A program made the position numbers and the translations under genes. Shown here piece after piece: positions 10,509 to 20,736 of a stretch of DNA of 64,000 nucleotides. The notes below the pieces were generated by a model. That model had not been told where the DNA came from. It was given only the letters and a program-made list of their open reading frames with translations, and did not search any database. The stretch lies in the NCBI GenBank assembly GCA_965112735.1, contig OZ218962.1:806001-870000 (forward strand), written 5' to 3'. This DNA is from Phaeosaccion multiseriatum. Its lineage: Eukaryota; Ochrophyta, other classes. Numbering within the stretch: the stretch's first letter is position 1; each line of letters opens with the position of its first letter.

Positions 10509-11048
10509 AAGGTGTGCATCCACCTCTGCCACGTTCCGCAAATGAACCAACACCTCCGTTTCCCTTCCTCCCCTTCCCCCCCCCGCTCGGAAGCCGTGCT
10601 GGAGAGCCTTCCCAGCAAACTATCCAAGGCAGCCCGGTCCGGTGTAGAGCCCGCCCAGGCCTTCCGTAGGGCGTGCGGCATCCTCCAACGAGAGCTGTGC
10701 AGCGGAACGTGCCTCATCAGTTCCACCCCAAGCACAAGCAAAACCAGCGGACATGGGAACGGTTACGGTTACGGTTACGGTCAGGGGGGTTATGGTCAGG
10801 GTCACGCCGGTACTCACAGCAGCGGGATGGTGGGCTCAGCGGCTGCTGGTGCGCCCAAGAGCTTTGCTTCCGCCCAAAGCAGAGACATTAGTCACAGTGG
10901 CTGTACGCTGTGTGCGGTGATGCTGCAGGGGAAGAGAGCCACCCTTGCCAACGTTGGGGACTCTCGCTGCTGCCTGCTGAGCTGGGGGGGGAGGAAGGGG
11001 GCTCCACGCACAGGAATAGGAGCAGTTGGTGATACAACAGATGGTGAC

Positions 11049-11085
<37 letters not shown>

Positions 11086-12414
11086 TCGGAAGCGGGAGGA
11101 GGAGGAGGAGGAGCTCTACGGCTGCTGGATCACCAACTGCTGTAGCTGGTGATTCGTCGTCGCTCCACATCACCGTGCAGGCCCTAACGAGAGACCACAA
11201 GCCCCACCACAAGAAGGAGAAGGAAAGGATAGAGAGCAGCGGCGGCCGAGTGTATCCGGATGGGCTCGAGCAGCAGGATGGAGAAGACTCGACGCGGAAC
11301 CCGCATGCCTCGCCATCCCGAGTGTGGAAGGCGAACGGAGACGGACCCGGTCTGGCCATGAGCAGGTCTATCGGAGACAGAGTGGCGCACAGTGTGGGCG
11401 TGTCCCACGAGCCGGAGGTGAGGAGGAGCAAGACGTGATGCGGCTGTGCTCTCTGACTCTGTTGTGTTTGGTCACACCCCGTCTCGCGCGCTCACTCTCG
11501 ACACGTCCTTTGTACCGTAACTACCCGTACTCGCATGTACGACACACGTACGCACACGTGTACGTGTACGCACGTATGCACGCACTCACTTTGAGTAAGC
11601 ACTTTGCTCACATGCCCTCCTCCGTCCGCTACCATCTATCGTCATCCTCCGTCCACTGCCATCCCATCGATGTGAATGGATGCAGATCGTGGAGCTGGAG
11701 TTGGAGGAGAGTGCGCTGGCCCTTGTTGTGGCCTCGGATGGAGTGTGGGACGTGCTCACCCCGCAGGACGTTGTGGATATCATCAGGCCACATGTAGTAG
11801 CAGGAGCGGCAGCCGCTGCAGCAGTTGGTGATACGGCAGCAGCAGCAGCAGCAGGAGCAGCAGGAGGAGGAGGAGGAGGAGGAGGAGGAGGAGGAGGAGC
11901 AGCAGCAGCAGCAGGGGGCATAGGTAGAGGGGCTGGAGCGGGAAAGATTGACAGTAGCAGCAGTAGTCGAAGCGGTAAGGGTAGCGGTAGTAGAAGCAGT
12001 GGTAGGAATCGTACTCAGCGAGGGCGCAGCGCGGGCTGCTGGGATCCGCAGGCGGCGAGTGAAGATGTGTGTGCACGGGCCTTGGAGCTGTGGGAGAGCG
12101 TTATGCTTGCGTCGGACGACTGCTCGTGTGTCATTGTGAGGATACCACCTGCGGCAGTTGGTGATACATCAGCAGGAGCAGCAGGAGCAGCAGCAGGAGG
12201 AGGAGGAGGAGGAGGTGGTGGTGGTGGTGGTGGAGGAGGAGAAGAAGGAGAATGCGGTGGGGGGGCGGGAGGGGTTGGGATTCTTGCCCTTGGGGCTCCT
12301 CATCACAACCACCCACACCCCCGCCAGCAGTTATCTCAACAGTCGCTCCAGCGCCGCTCCTCCTCAGTGATGAAGGAGCCGCACCACCCTCTCTTTGGGG
12401 GGGGGCACTTGTAG
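8485..12414 (+). CDS. PP2C-type (PPM family) protein phosphatase with low-complexity insertions
   Basis: Exons: 8485-10339, 10594-11417 and 11686-12414 (1135 aa). Phases fit, with donors GTGAGT and GTGAGG. The catalytic domain starts around residue 570 and shows PPM motifs in order: QDYALALAPF, VAVADGHGPNG (metal-binding DGHG), GCTLCAVMLQGK, ANVGDSRCCLL, ALTRDHKPHHKKEKERI, GPGLAMSRSIGD and ALVVASDGVWDVLTPQDVV. It probably dephosphorylates Ser/Thr with Mg/Mn. About 560 N-terminal residues are Ser/Gly/Asn-rich, including an AAC-coded Asn tract at 9835-10008. Ala/Gly runs interrupt the domain at 11050-11110, 11830-11925 and 12180-12245, making it far longer than a typical PPM domain of about 250-300 aa. 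Three of the insertions begin with the dispersed word GTTGGTGATAC, read as VGDT. Substrate unknown. Confidence 0.9.
9835..10008 (+). repeat. AAC-rich tract coding poly-Asn
   Basis: In-frame AAC/AGC/GAC repeats in exon 1 of the PP2C gene. Nearly all codons are Asn, Ser or Asp, and the frame is preserved. Confidence 0.9.
11025..11035 (+). repeat. Dispersed word GTTGGTGATAC, copy 1
   Basis: Exonic in the PP2C gene, preceded by GCA and followed by a GCA repeat from 11050. Confidence 0.85.
11824..11834 (+). repeat. Dispersed word GTTGGTGATAC, copy 2
   Basis: Exonic in PP2C exon 3, preceded by GCA and followed directly by GGCAGCAGCAGC and then a GGA run. Confidence 0.85.
12157..12167 (+). repeat. 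Dispersed word GTTGGTGATAC, copy 3
   Basis: Exonic in PP2C exon 3, again preceded by GCA and followed by AGCAGGAGCAGC and then GGA/GGT runs. Confidence 0.85.
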
Positions 12415-13033
12415 GGGAGGGGAGGAGGTATTTATTGTAGGGTTGTGGAGGTTTAGGTTCAGTTCAACAACTAAAATCGACCTCTACCGCCCATGTCGCG
12501 CACCTGAAGATCAATACATAGATTGCAACTCCTACCTCACGGCCCTTGGCTTTGTTTCGTGAAGGACGAGGAGGGCAGCCCTTGGCTCAGCTAAAAGCTT
12601 AGCGCAAGGAATGGGGTATAAACGTATAAACAGGTCGGTGGTGAGGCCAGATCGATACCATTGTATAGACAAATAGGAAAGAAAGACGGCACACCAACGA
12701 GATCCGACCTGGCTCTGCTCTCACTCCGCAAGGAAGGGTGCGACTCCCTGATCCCTTGGACGAGGAAAGATCTGTACTACAGTATTACAAAACAGAATAG
12801 CGTGTTTCTCCTATACTCCATTCCACACGCAGCTTACCTACGAATGCGTGGGGCAAAAATTAATAGCACTAACCCTAAACTAGATACGCCGAAGCAAGCC
12901 AAAGAGAGGTGTATTCCATGGCGGAATACCCCTGCAGCGGCCCTCCCCTCCACCCTCCGCGCCCCGGCTGCGTTCGTGCGTGCCTGCCTGCCTGCGCGTG
13001 TGTGTGTGTGTGCGTGTGTGCCTCCCATGTGCC
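12415..13033. other. Convergent 3-prime spacer
   Basis: Lies between the stop of the PP2C gene and the stop of the minus-strand gene at 13034. No supported gene; short GT and GC repeats sit near 13000. It probably holds both 3-prime UTRs. Confidence 0.5.
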
Positions 13034-15049
13034 TCATCCGATTTGCCGCTTCCCCGGCGCCCTGATCCTCTTCTTCGGTGGTCCCGTGGCCGCTGCGGTG
13101 TCCTCCTCGTCCCCTCCTCCAATCGAACCCCTCTTGGAGCCCCTTGGGGAAGTGCCCGCCTTCGGACTCCCGGTCGCCTTACTGCTACCCTTCCCTCTTC
13201 CCCTTCCTTTGCCCTTGCCTGAGGTCGCCGCCTCCCCGTCCTCCTCCTCCTCCTCCGCCGCCGCCGCCTTCTTACCCTTGCCTGCTGCTGCCCTTCCTTT
13301 CGCTGCAGTCTTGCCCCCTGCCTTCACGGCCTTCGGTGCCCCCTTTGCGGCGGCAGCAGCGGCGGCTGCTGCTTTCTTGCCCCCGCCCCCCCTTGTCCCC
13401 TTGCCCTTGGTGCCTCCCCTCCCCTTGGGTGAAGCGCCGCTGCCCCCTCCTGCCCCTCCTCCTCCAGGTCCGTCCCCGGCCCTCGGTGAAGAGAACTTGT
13501 TGGAGAAGCCCGGCAACTTGGGGGAGCTGATGGCTTGCAGAGCCGCCGCCGCTGCCTGAAGGTCATCCTCGTCCCTATCCCCCGCCGCTTGGTCCGCCTT
13601 CTTGGCCTTCTTGGGCCTCCCCTTGCCCGCCCCCTTGCCCCCTCCTCTGCCTCCCTTGCCGCCCCTCTTGCCTCCTCTGCTGCCGCTGCCCCGCGCATAG
13701 CCTTGACGCACACTAAACATATTGACCGGTTGGTTGGCTCGGGGGCTGCCCATTTCGATGATGGTCTTCTCACTCAGATCCAACTTGAGCCCCAGCGAAG
13801 GTTGACTGGAGGTCAGATCCACCGCAGGAAGGGGTCGCATCATCCCCGCCCCGCCCCCAAATGGCGACATCGGATGTGCCATCATTTGCATGTGCATAGG
13901 GCTTGGGGGTGGAGGGTGCATGGCAAAGTAGCCTCCTCCTCGGGGAGACACTCCTGCTGTCATCGGTGACGCCTCGGTCTCCGCCGCTGCCGCTTTTGCC
14001 CCTGCTGCTGCCCCTCCTCCCCCTCCTCCGTCTCCTCCGTCTCCTCCTCCCTTGCCGCCCTTGGAAGAGGGAGAGGGTCCGTCGTAGGCCTCGGGTTGAT
14101 TAGTCAACATGTCTCTGTCTCCACCTCCCTCTCCTTCGCCAGAAGCGGAAGCACTTGAGCCGCCGCCTCCTCCTCCTCCTCCCTCTCCCTTGGGGCTCTT
14201 ACCCCCCACTACATGTGCGAATGACCCCAACGTCCGCGGGGAGCTGCTGTAGTAGCCGTGCCCAGGGGGCCATGACTGCGGATAGACAAATCCGGATCCA
14301 GCCTCTGCTGGCAGGGCCATGGGGGGGTAACCGAACTCGACCAACCGCTGATTGTACTCCACAAAGGCAGAGGGGCTTGGCGCGTTGAGAGAGTTAAGCG
14401 CCGCCGCAGCAGCGGTGAGTGCTGCTGCTCGATCTGTCCCATTGCTGCTGCTGTTGCTGCTGTTGATGCTGCTTTTGCCCGACGGCGGCGGCTTGTGATC
14501 GTTCTCATCGCCGCCGCCGGTGCTGCTCCCTGCCCGTACCTCTTTGCTCTTGCTCTTGCCATCGGTGACAAACACACCATCCCCGTCACAGGTCAATCTC
14601 TTCTCGAGATCGCTTCCCACTCCAGCGTCCTTGCTCATGACCGCTTGTAAATCGCTCAGACAGTACACTTGAAACTGCCCACCCCCGCCGCTGCTCTGCT
14701 GCTCGGAACTGGATTCTTCCCCTCCCGCGTCGCTGGAGCGACTCTCTTGAGTGCTGACACTTGCCTCAATTCCCGCCGCCTCCTCTCCCTCTACTGCTGC
14801 TGGCGCAGTCCCCGGCTGTTCTGGTGATGACTGTTCCTCCGACAAAGAAGTACTGTCCCCGTCGTTTGCCCCCCCGTTCTTCAGGTCCACGCCCCCCTCC
14901 GCCTCGTGTAGTTGCCCATTCATATCTTCACAGCTATGCCCACCACCGCCTCGACTTGCCACACCCATCTCGACCGGCCCTTCCCCTCCGGCTACTGCCG
15001 CCAGTGGCACTGGAGCGGTAGCCGTTTGGACGGCGGTCTCGCCTCCCAT
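13034..15049 (-). CDS. Basic Gly/Lys-rich nuclear-type protein with AT-hook-like motifs
   Basis: Single-exon frame of 671 aa from ATG 15049 to the stop at 13034, one of the few intronless genes here. The N-terminal half is acidic and Ser-rich. A more ordered stretch (FVEYNQRLVEFGYPP, then SWPPGHGYYSSSPRTLG) lies near residue 230, and a Met/Pro-rich segment (MHMQMMAHPMSPFGGG) follows. The C-terminal third is strongly basic: GGKRGGKGGRGGGKGAGKGR followed by PKKAKK, then GRGRGKGSSK and the end KKRIRAPGKRQIG. GRP/GRG flanked by Lys resembles AT-hooks and several nuclear localisation signals. A DNA- or chromatin-binding role is inferred; no folded domain is recognised. The minus-strand frame is open throughout and no better splice model was found. 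Confidence 0.65.
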   Translation of the reverse strand: MGGETAVQTATAPVPLAAVAGGEGPVEMGVASRGGGGHSCEDMNGQLHEAEGGVDLKNGGANDGDSTSLSEEQSSPEQPGTAPAAVEGEEAAGIEASVSTQESRSSDAGGEESSSEQQSSGGGGQFQVYCLSDLQAVMSKDAGVGSDLEKRLTCDGDGVFVTDGKSKSKEVRAGSSTGGGDENDHKPPPSGKSSINSSNSSSNGTDRAAALTAAAAALNSLNAPSPSAFVEYNQRLVEFGYPPMALPAEAGSGFVYPQSWPPGHGYYSSSPRTLGSFAHVVGGKSPKGEGGGGGGGGSSASASGEGEGGGDRDMLTNQPEAYDGPSPSSKGGKGGGDGGDGGGGGGAAAGAKAAAAETEASPMTAGVSPRGGGYFAMHPPPPSPMHMQMMAHPMSPFGGGAGMMRPLPAVDLTSSQPSLGLKLDLSEKTIIEMGSPRANQPVNMFSVRQGYARGSGSRGGKRGGKGGRGGGKGAGKGRPKKAKKADQAAGDRDEDDLQAAAAALQAISSPKLPGFSNKFSSPRAGDGPGGGGAGGGSGASPKGRGGTKGKGTRGGGGKKAAAAAAAAAKGAPKAVKAGGKTAAKGRAAAGKGKKAAAAEEEEEDGEAATSGKGKGRGRGKGSSKATGSPKAGTSPRGSKRGSIGGGDEEDTAAATGPPKKRIRAPGKRQIG

Positions 15050-16355
15050 GCTATTCGTGTGTCAAGGGTAGAGCTCTACTGCTCCTCCTCCTGCTCCTCC
15101 TACTTCTTCTGTTGTCGGGACCTGTGTTTGGAGGGCCCCTCCCTGCCCTCTCCTTCGTCCACCTATCCCGCCCCCGCGAGGCCTTCCTCAGGCGCTCTCG
15201 CCGCCCGGGACTGCGCTGCCGCGGTTTCACTTTTACCTCTTCTCACAGCGCCACCCCCACTGAAAAAACGCGCCTGAGTCTTTCCTCGGCGGCCTTCAGA
15301 ATGTGCGTCGAGGTGTGCGCGTTGCTGCGGGGGACGAAAGAGCGAGAGAGATGGAGAGGAGAGGGTGGTGAGCTCGTGAAGTTTGAAAGACTCAATAGGA
15401 GAGAGAGAGAGAGAGGAGAGGCGATTAGCAGACAGCGGGCGGCTCTTCTTTCCACGGCCTCCTGTCTCCTTTATGGGTGCCACCAGAACTGCTGCTCTGT
15501 TTTCTTTAGCATGTTTAATTCCCTGTTTTTTTTCTTCATCCCCTAAAAACAGAATGTAACACAGACTCGTTGCTGCTGCCCAGAGCCGCAGCCCCCGCAA
15601 CTCCAACGAAAAGTAAACCAATTACCTCTCTTCCCTCCCCCCCATAGATCTATGCTACTCTCCCCCTCCTCGCCGTCCTCCGTCGGCCCCTCCTGTTTTG
15701 TCTCCCCACACGCATCTACAAAAAGGCCTACCGAATTTCCCCCTAGGAGAGATGCGGGAAGGAGAGAGCCAGGACCACACAACTACCCGTCCATCCCAGT
15801 AACAAAATTGACGTAGCCCCCATGACAGCGGCCCGCCGCCCCCCCCACCCCTGCCCTGCTTTCCCCCCTCCTCTTCTGGGACCGGCCTTATCTATCGGTT
15901 TGTTCACGAGCCCAAATCAGTTCTCGAGCCACAGCCCCTCTTCCGCCGGCACCAGGTCCCACCACGCAGCCAAACTCACCCCTCTACTCCCGTGCTGGCT
16001 AATGTGCCTTGCTGCTCCTCTGATGGGCGATCTACACGATCCAGCGATTTTATCAGTTTCAAGAGCTTCCACCCCGGGGCCTGTTTCCTATACGACGATG
16101 CTGACTTGGATTGGAAGCCGACCACAAAACAAAAAAGCGCACCAGTGAGAAGTGCATTGTATGAGATCACCCTCCTCCGCTTAGCAGTGGAAAAGGCGCT
16201 GTCAAGGCCTCTTCCTGCTGTCGCAGGAGGAGTAGAGGATAGGAGGGAGCAGGTAACCACACAGCACCCAACAGATTTTTTTGAATTTTGTTGGCCCTCA
16301 GAGGAGCAGCAGTCTTCCCTTCGTCGCGGCTTGGCGCACAGGCGCCAGGGCAGCG
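15050..16355. other. Divergent spacer, 1.3 kb
   Basis: Lies between the minus start at 15049 and the plus start at 16356. Only overlapping short frames without domains are present, plus a GA run at 15400-15420. It probably contains both promoters and 5-prime UTRs. An open frame continues upstream of 16356 without an ATG. Confidence 0.45.
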
Positions 16356-18772
16356 ATGGCCAGCAACGAGTTTCTGGAGGCCTTCCTCAAGTGGAAGGAG
16401 GAGAGGGGGAAAGATCTTGATGAGATGTTTTCCATGGACTTCTCCCGCTCGAAGCGAGCCGTGTTGTGGGGAGATATGATGGAGGCTGGAGATTTTATGA
16501 CCTTGAAGTACGCATGGGCCATTCCCTCGCCACAGGCCATTGCCACCATCGTCGGCATCTCGCGAGAGAAGGGCCTGGTGGAGATTGGCTGCGGTCTGGG
16601 CTACTGGGCGAGCTTGCTGGAAGCGGCGGGGGCGGATGTGCTAGCCTATGACATTCGTCATGGGGAGAAAGATACATGTCCAGCGGATAGAGCCAATCCA
16701 CGGTGGACCACGGTGAGGGAGGGTTGGGTGTTTGGGTCACTGGTACCCCATGTGACAGCGCTTGTCGGGAGCAGCAGGCCCTCCATCTTCGCACTCGAAA
16801 GGGCCACTCTCGGCTCCTCTCTCCTACACTGAGGTGTTGCGGGTGTTGGTGATCCTCCTGTACGTCCCTTATTCGCCGTCTTTCCTCTCTCGCTTCCCTT
16901 CCTTCCGCCTCTTGCTCAGGTGCGGGAAGGAGGCCCCCACATGCTGGAGGGAGAGGCGTGTGCTGATCGTGTGCTTTTTCTCTGCTACCCTGACGACTTC
17001 GAGGACAGGTCAGCGAAAGGGATGGGGGGGAGAAAGAGGGAGGGAGGGAGAAATGGAGGCAAGTAGGCAAGGAGGGAAGGGGGGCTTGAGAGATGGAGGG
17101 AGGGAGGGAGGGAGGGAGGAAAGGAGGGAGGGAGGGAGGGAAGGAGGGAGGGAGGGAAGGAGGGAGGGGGATGTGGCGCTCTTTACTGTGCTTCTCTTAG
17201 TAGTTTCAGGGGAATGGAAGAATCTCCTGATAGTGCACTCCTTGTTCGTTCGATCATGGACACCAACAAGCAGCAACAGTTGGTGATACACCAGCAGCCT
17301 GCCTGATGCCACCTTCCACCCCTCCTACCCCCCTGTCAAGCTCTGCTTGCACATACTTGTACCTCAAGACTCACAACCTCCTCCTCCTCCACCCCCTCCT
17401 CCTCCTCCTCCTCCCCCCCCCCCCCCCTCCTCCTCCTCCCCCTCCTCCTCCTCACTCACTCACTCACTCACTCACTCACTCACTCCCGCAGTCACTCACT
17501 CAGTTCCTGCCGCCTTCACTCCCTCAGTTCCTGCCGCCTTCACTCCCTCACTCACTCACCCCCTTTACTCAGTCCCTCGCTCCCTCCCTCCCTCCCTCAC
17601 TCACTCAATCAATCAATCACCAGCGACGAAAGCCTGGGCGTGCGGTGCCTGGATGCCTTTCAAGGCAGCATCGTCGTGCATGTGGGCGAGCTTTTCGGGG
17701 ACCCCATCAACGCCATCAACGGCCCTTGGGGTAGGAGCTCTGCCCCGGACTTTCAGACACTATTGGCCACAGACTTTCATTGCGTGCTCAAGCAGGCGCT
17801 GCCGTCTTGGCCACACGCCAATGACCATCTCACGGTGAGAGAGAGAGAGGGGGGGGGGGGAGACTAGAGACGGAGAGAGAGAACTAGAGAGAGCGAGAGG
17901 AACAGAAATGGATACAGAGAGGGAGGTGGGGAGAGAAAGATGGTGAGAGAGAAGAGAGAGAGGGAGAGAGGGCGTGGAGTGGGTGGGGCGTCGACGTCTG
18001 TTGTGCCAGGCGTCTATCAACAGTTCGTGGATCCCCATATACGTGGTGAGGTTGTTTGTTTGTGAGTGTACATGTGCGTGCATGCATGTTTCAGGGTGGA
18101 GAGTGAAGGCCACGGAGGGCTTTCTCTTGGTGCTTGTTTGTAGGCCTTACCATTGGTGCGAGTGTAGTGCTGAGGGTCTTTCTGTTTGTTTTGGGGGTGG
18201 TTTCTGTTCCGACGTGTCTGCCTCGCTCCCTCTTGCCCTTGTTGGCTGTCCGATGAGCGGAGCTCAGCCCTTGAAACTCCCAACCAGGCACGGGGGGGTC
18301 CTTTGCATGACGGCCCTGACCCACACGCTATGCCGTTCCTCTTCAACCTTTCCCCTGTTAGGTGTGGAAGAGGCATACAGAGTGCGTGATACAGTATGGG
18401 GGATGTGTGGGGGACGAAGAAGAAGGAGGAGGCGGGTGCGCGGCAAGAGCAGAAAAGGCAACAGAAAGGGCCGCGGTAAAGGCAGAAAAAGCAGCCGCCG
18501 AAGCAGAAGCAAGAGCAGAGAGGGCGCGCGAGGAGGAAGCAAATAGTATCAAGCAGGCGACGGACGGGGACGAGGACGATGAGGATGACGAGGAGGAGGA
18601 CGAGGACGAGGAGGAGGAGGGGGAAGATAGTGACACTTTCCGTTACATTCCGGTGGATGAGCGCCTCGGAGACAGCGTTGCTCCGGGATTTTCGCATCTG
18701 TCGGGTACGAGCACCTCCTCAGGCAGCAGTAGCAATGGCAGCAGCAAGAAGCGGAAGCAAACTGACAAGTGA
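16356..18772 (+). CDS. Class I SAM-dependent methyltransferase-like protein with acidic tail
   Basis: Exons: 16356-16712, 16920-17008, 17624-17834 and 18362-18772 (355 aa); phases agree. The N-terminus is MASNEFLEAFLKWKEERGKD. SAM-binding motif I is LVEIGCGLGYWASLLEAAG, with an acidic residue ending the next strand (VLAYDIR). Later conserved-looking parts are LFLCYPDD, GSIVVHVGELFGD and HANDHLTVWKR. Together these look like a eukaryotic methyltransferase-fold family of unknown substrate. After residue 225 the protein turns into an Ala/Glu/Lys coiled-coil-like helix (AEKATERAAVKAEKAAAEAE), a poly-Asp/Glu run and a basic end (KKRKQTDK), which could act in nuclear targeting or binding. Intron 2 holds GGGA, TCC and ACTC arrays and a copy of GTTGGTGATAC. 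Catalytic function is inferred from motif I only. Confidence 0.8.
17094..17600. repeat. Intronic GGGA, TCC and ACTC arrays
   Basis: Inside intron 2 of the methyltransferase gene: GGGA units to about 17168, TCC units at 17378-17450, then ACTC units with interruptions to about 17600. Confidence 0.9.
17279..17289 (+). repeat. Dispersed word GTTGGTGATAC, copy 4
   Basis: Intronic, flanked by CAGCAACA on the left and ACCAGCAG on the right. Confidence 0.85.
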
Positions 18773-20736
18773 AGCAGGACCTTCGTTCCACCCATCGGTG
18801 ATGCTCTGCTTGTCCTTTACGGAACGTTTGAATCTTCTCTTTCCGGGATACAGACGGGTCGATTGGAGCAGTGCATACAGGGCGACGAGTGCGGTGCGCA
18901 TGCGCGGCGGAAGGGAGGGCACGCGGTCTCCCGACTGCCTCTACGGAGTCTCAGGTTTCAGCGGTTGTGAATCGAAGGGGAGGGCTCGTGTGAGGCCACC
19001 TCCCCCCTCTCCAGCCCACCAGCGCTGCAAGGGAAGGGAAGGGGGTGTCTGTTGGCTGAGAGCTCTCTCCCCAGCAACAAGGCAGTGGCCTCTGATTTTG
19101 TGGGCAATGAATGGCTCTGGGCATATGGGCACACGCCTCCCGTCGGGGAAGAGGCCAAGCAAGAGCTCGTCGGGAGGGGTATGCTGAAACGGGGAAAGGG
19201 TGCATGCGCCGCTCACGCCCTCATCTCGGATGGGCAGGCACAGACCTGCATCGACTTCCACAGACCTGCATCGACTTGGACGACCTCGAAGAGGCTCGAA
19301 GAGGCGTTGGGTTGTTGTATCGATGGCTGTACACCACACCATCCTGCGAAAGGCGTGCATGGCGGCGACCATGTGCTGCCATCGTGCTCAGGAGGGTGGC
19401 TGAGGATGGTGGTCATGAGCACACGTCCCTCCTCATTCCCCCCCCTCCTCGCGAAGAAATGAGACGGGACTATTCACCGAGGGGCGAGGGACGAGCTGCT
19501 CTTGGGGAGGGGACATTCACTGATTTAGAGGAGTCACCGAAGAACTGTTGGGGAGGGGCGTCTGTGCATTAAGCCCTCACTCGCGCTCGATGGCGTGGCG
19601 TGCGGCACGTGGTGAGCGATCGTCTTCGGATCGCAGGCAAGCGATATCTTTGACTCCAAAGCCCTCTTTTGGATATTATGCGGACGTACGATTTGACCGT
19701 TGGCAAAGACTGGAGTCTACCGCCGCACGAGAGGGGCGTTTCTTCCAAGACCGTGCTGGAGGTGGCGTCGGATATGCGCGGGGCCGTCGACGGTTCGAAG
19801 CGAGCGAAGCAAGACTCATATTGAGGGGGAGGGGGGGGGGCATTCTTCTGCCGAGAAGGAGTGAGTAGAGAAGCGGACGATGAGCAAAAGAGTTGCAGCA
19901 GCAACAGTACACGAAGCTTCCAACTTACGCACTTACAAACACATCACCACAATGACTCACTCTATTCAAAGAGACACAAGACCGTATTAAGCGCTTTTTT
20001 TTTCCCCCCCCCAATCACTAAAGAAACTAAAAATTGCACCTTTTATTTATTTATCTTGACCCTTGCTCTCTCTTCTCCCAATGAGCGAAGGTAGACAGAG
20101 GGCATACCCGCCTGACGCCCATGCTCACTTACTTCATTTATAAAGAAACAGCAATCCACCTGCTGCGACGAACGCTCAAAGGCTCTGTTTCGGTGCTGCT
20201 CCCTCCCTTGCCCACTTGCCCAACAGCTTCGTCTGCTTGCTGCCATCCCTACTGAGCCTTCCCAATGCCCATTCCTTCTAACGCACCCCCCCTCACTACT
20301 GCCTTCTAACTATATATAACTGTCAAAATGCCCTGCTGGTCCTCGCTGACAAAAGGACACCTTTCACGCTTTAGTACATCCATCCTGCTCTCCCCCCCCC
20401 CCCCCTCCCCCCCAGCCTTACCCTCCTCCTCCTCTTCCTGCTGCTGCTGCTGCTGCTGCCATGAGCCGACGTCAGTGTCTCTTACTGCACTGCTTGGGTT
20501 GGTTCTCCGTCAACAAATGGCAGACGATGCACGACCTGAGTGTAGGAAAGCGACCGCACACACGACAGGACATGGAGAGGGACAGGGGTACAGAGGGAGG
20601 GCAGGCAGAGGGCTTAGGCGAAGGAGAAGGCCCCGAAAGAGGAGAGGATACAAGAGGCAGGTGGGAGAGAGGCCCAAGAAACGGTCCCGCATCAGGCAGA
20701 AGCAGCAGCAGCAGTTGGTGATACGGCAGTCAGAGT
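18773..20736. other. Unresolved 2-kb region, possible decayed or unrecognised gene
   Basis: Several overlapping frames are present on both strands. On the plus strand an acceptor-like CTCTCTCCCCAG ends at about 19074, before a frame reading DFVGNEWLWAYGHTPP. A 48-aa ORF (19678-19824, MRTYDLTVGKDWSLPPHERG at its start) has ordinary-looking composition. I could not link these into one phased model or recognise a family. A 20-bp tandem duplication lies at 19239-19278. Homopolymer C runs sit near 20400. Confidence 0.3.
20714..20724 (+). repeat. Dispersed word GTTGGTGATAC, copy 5
   Basis: Just 3-prime of the membrane protein gene stop (20737), preceded by an AGC run and followed by GGCAG. Confidence 0.85.

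Noticed and set aside
12661-13065. 134-aa frame between PP2C and the AT-hook-like gene
   Set aside because: It overlaps a 3-prime spacer, has no domain, and ends in repeat sequence.
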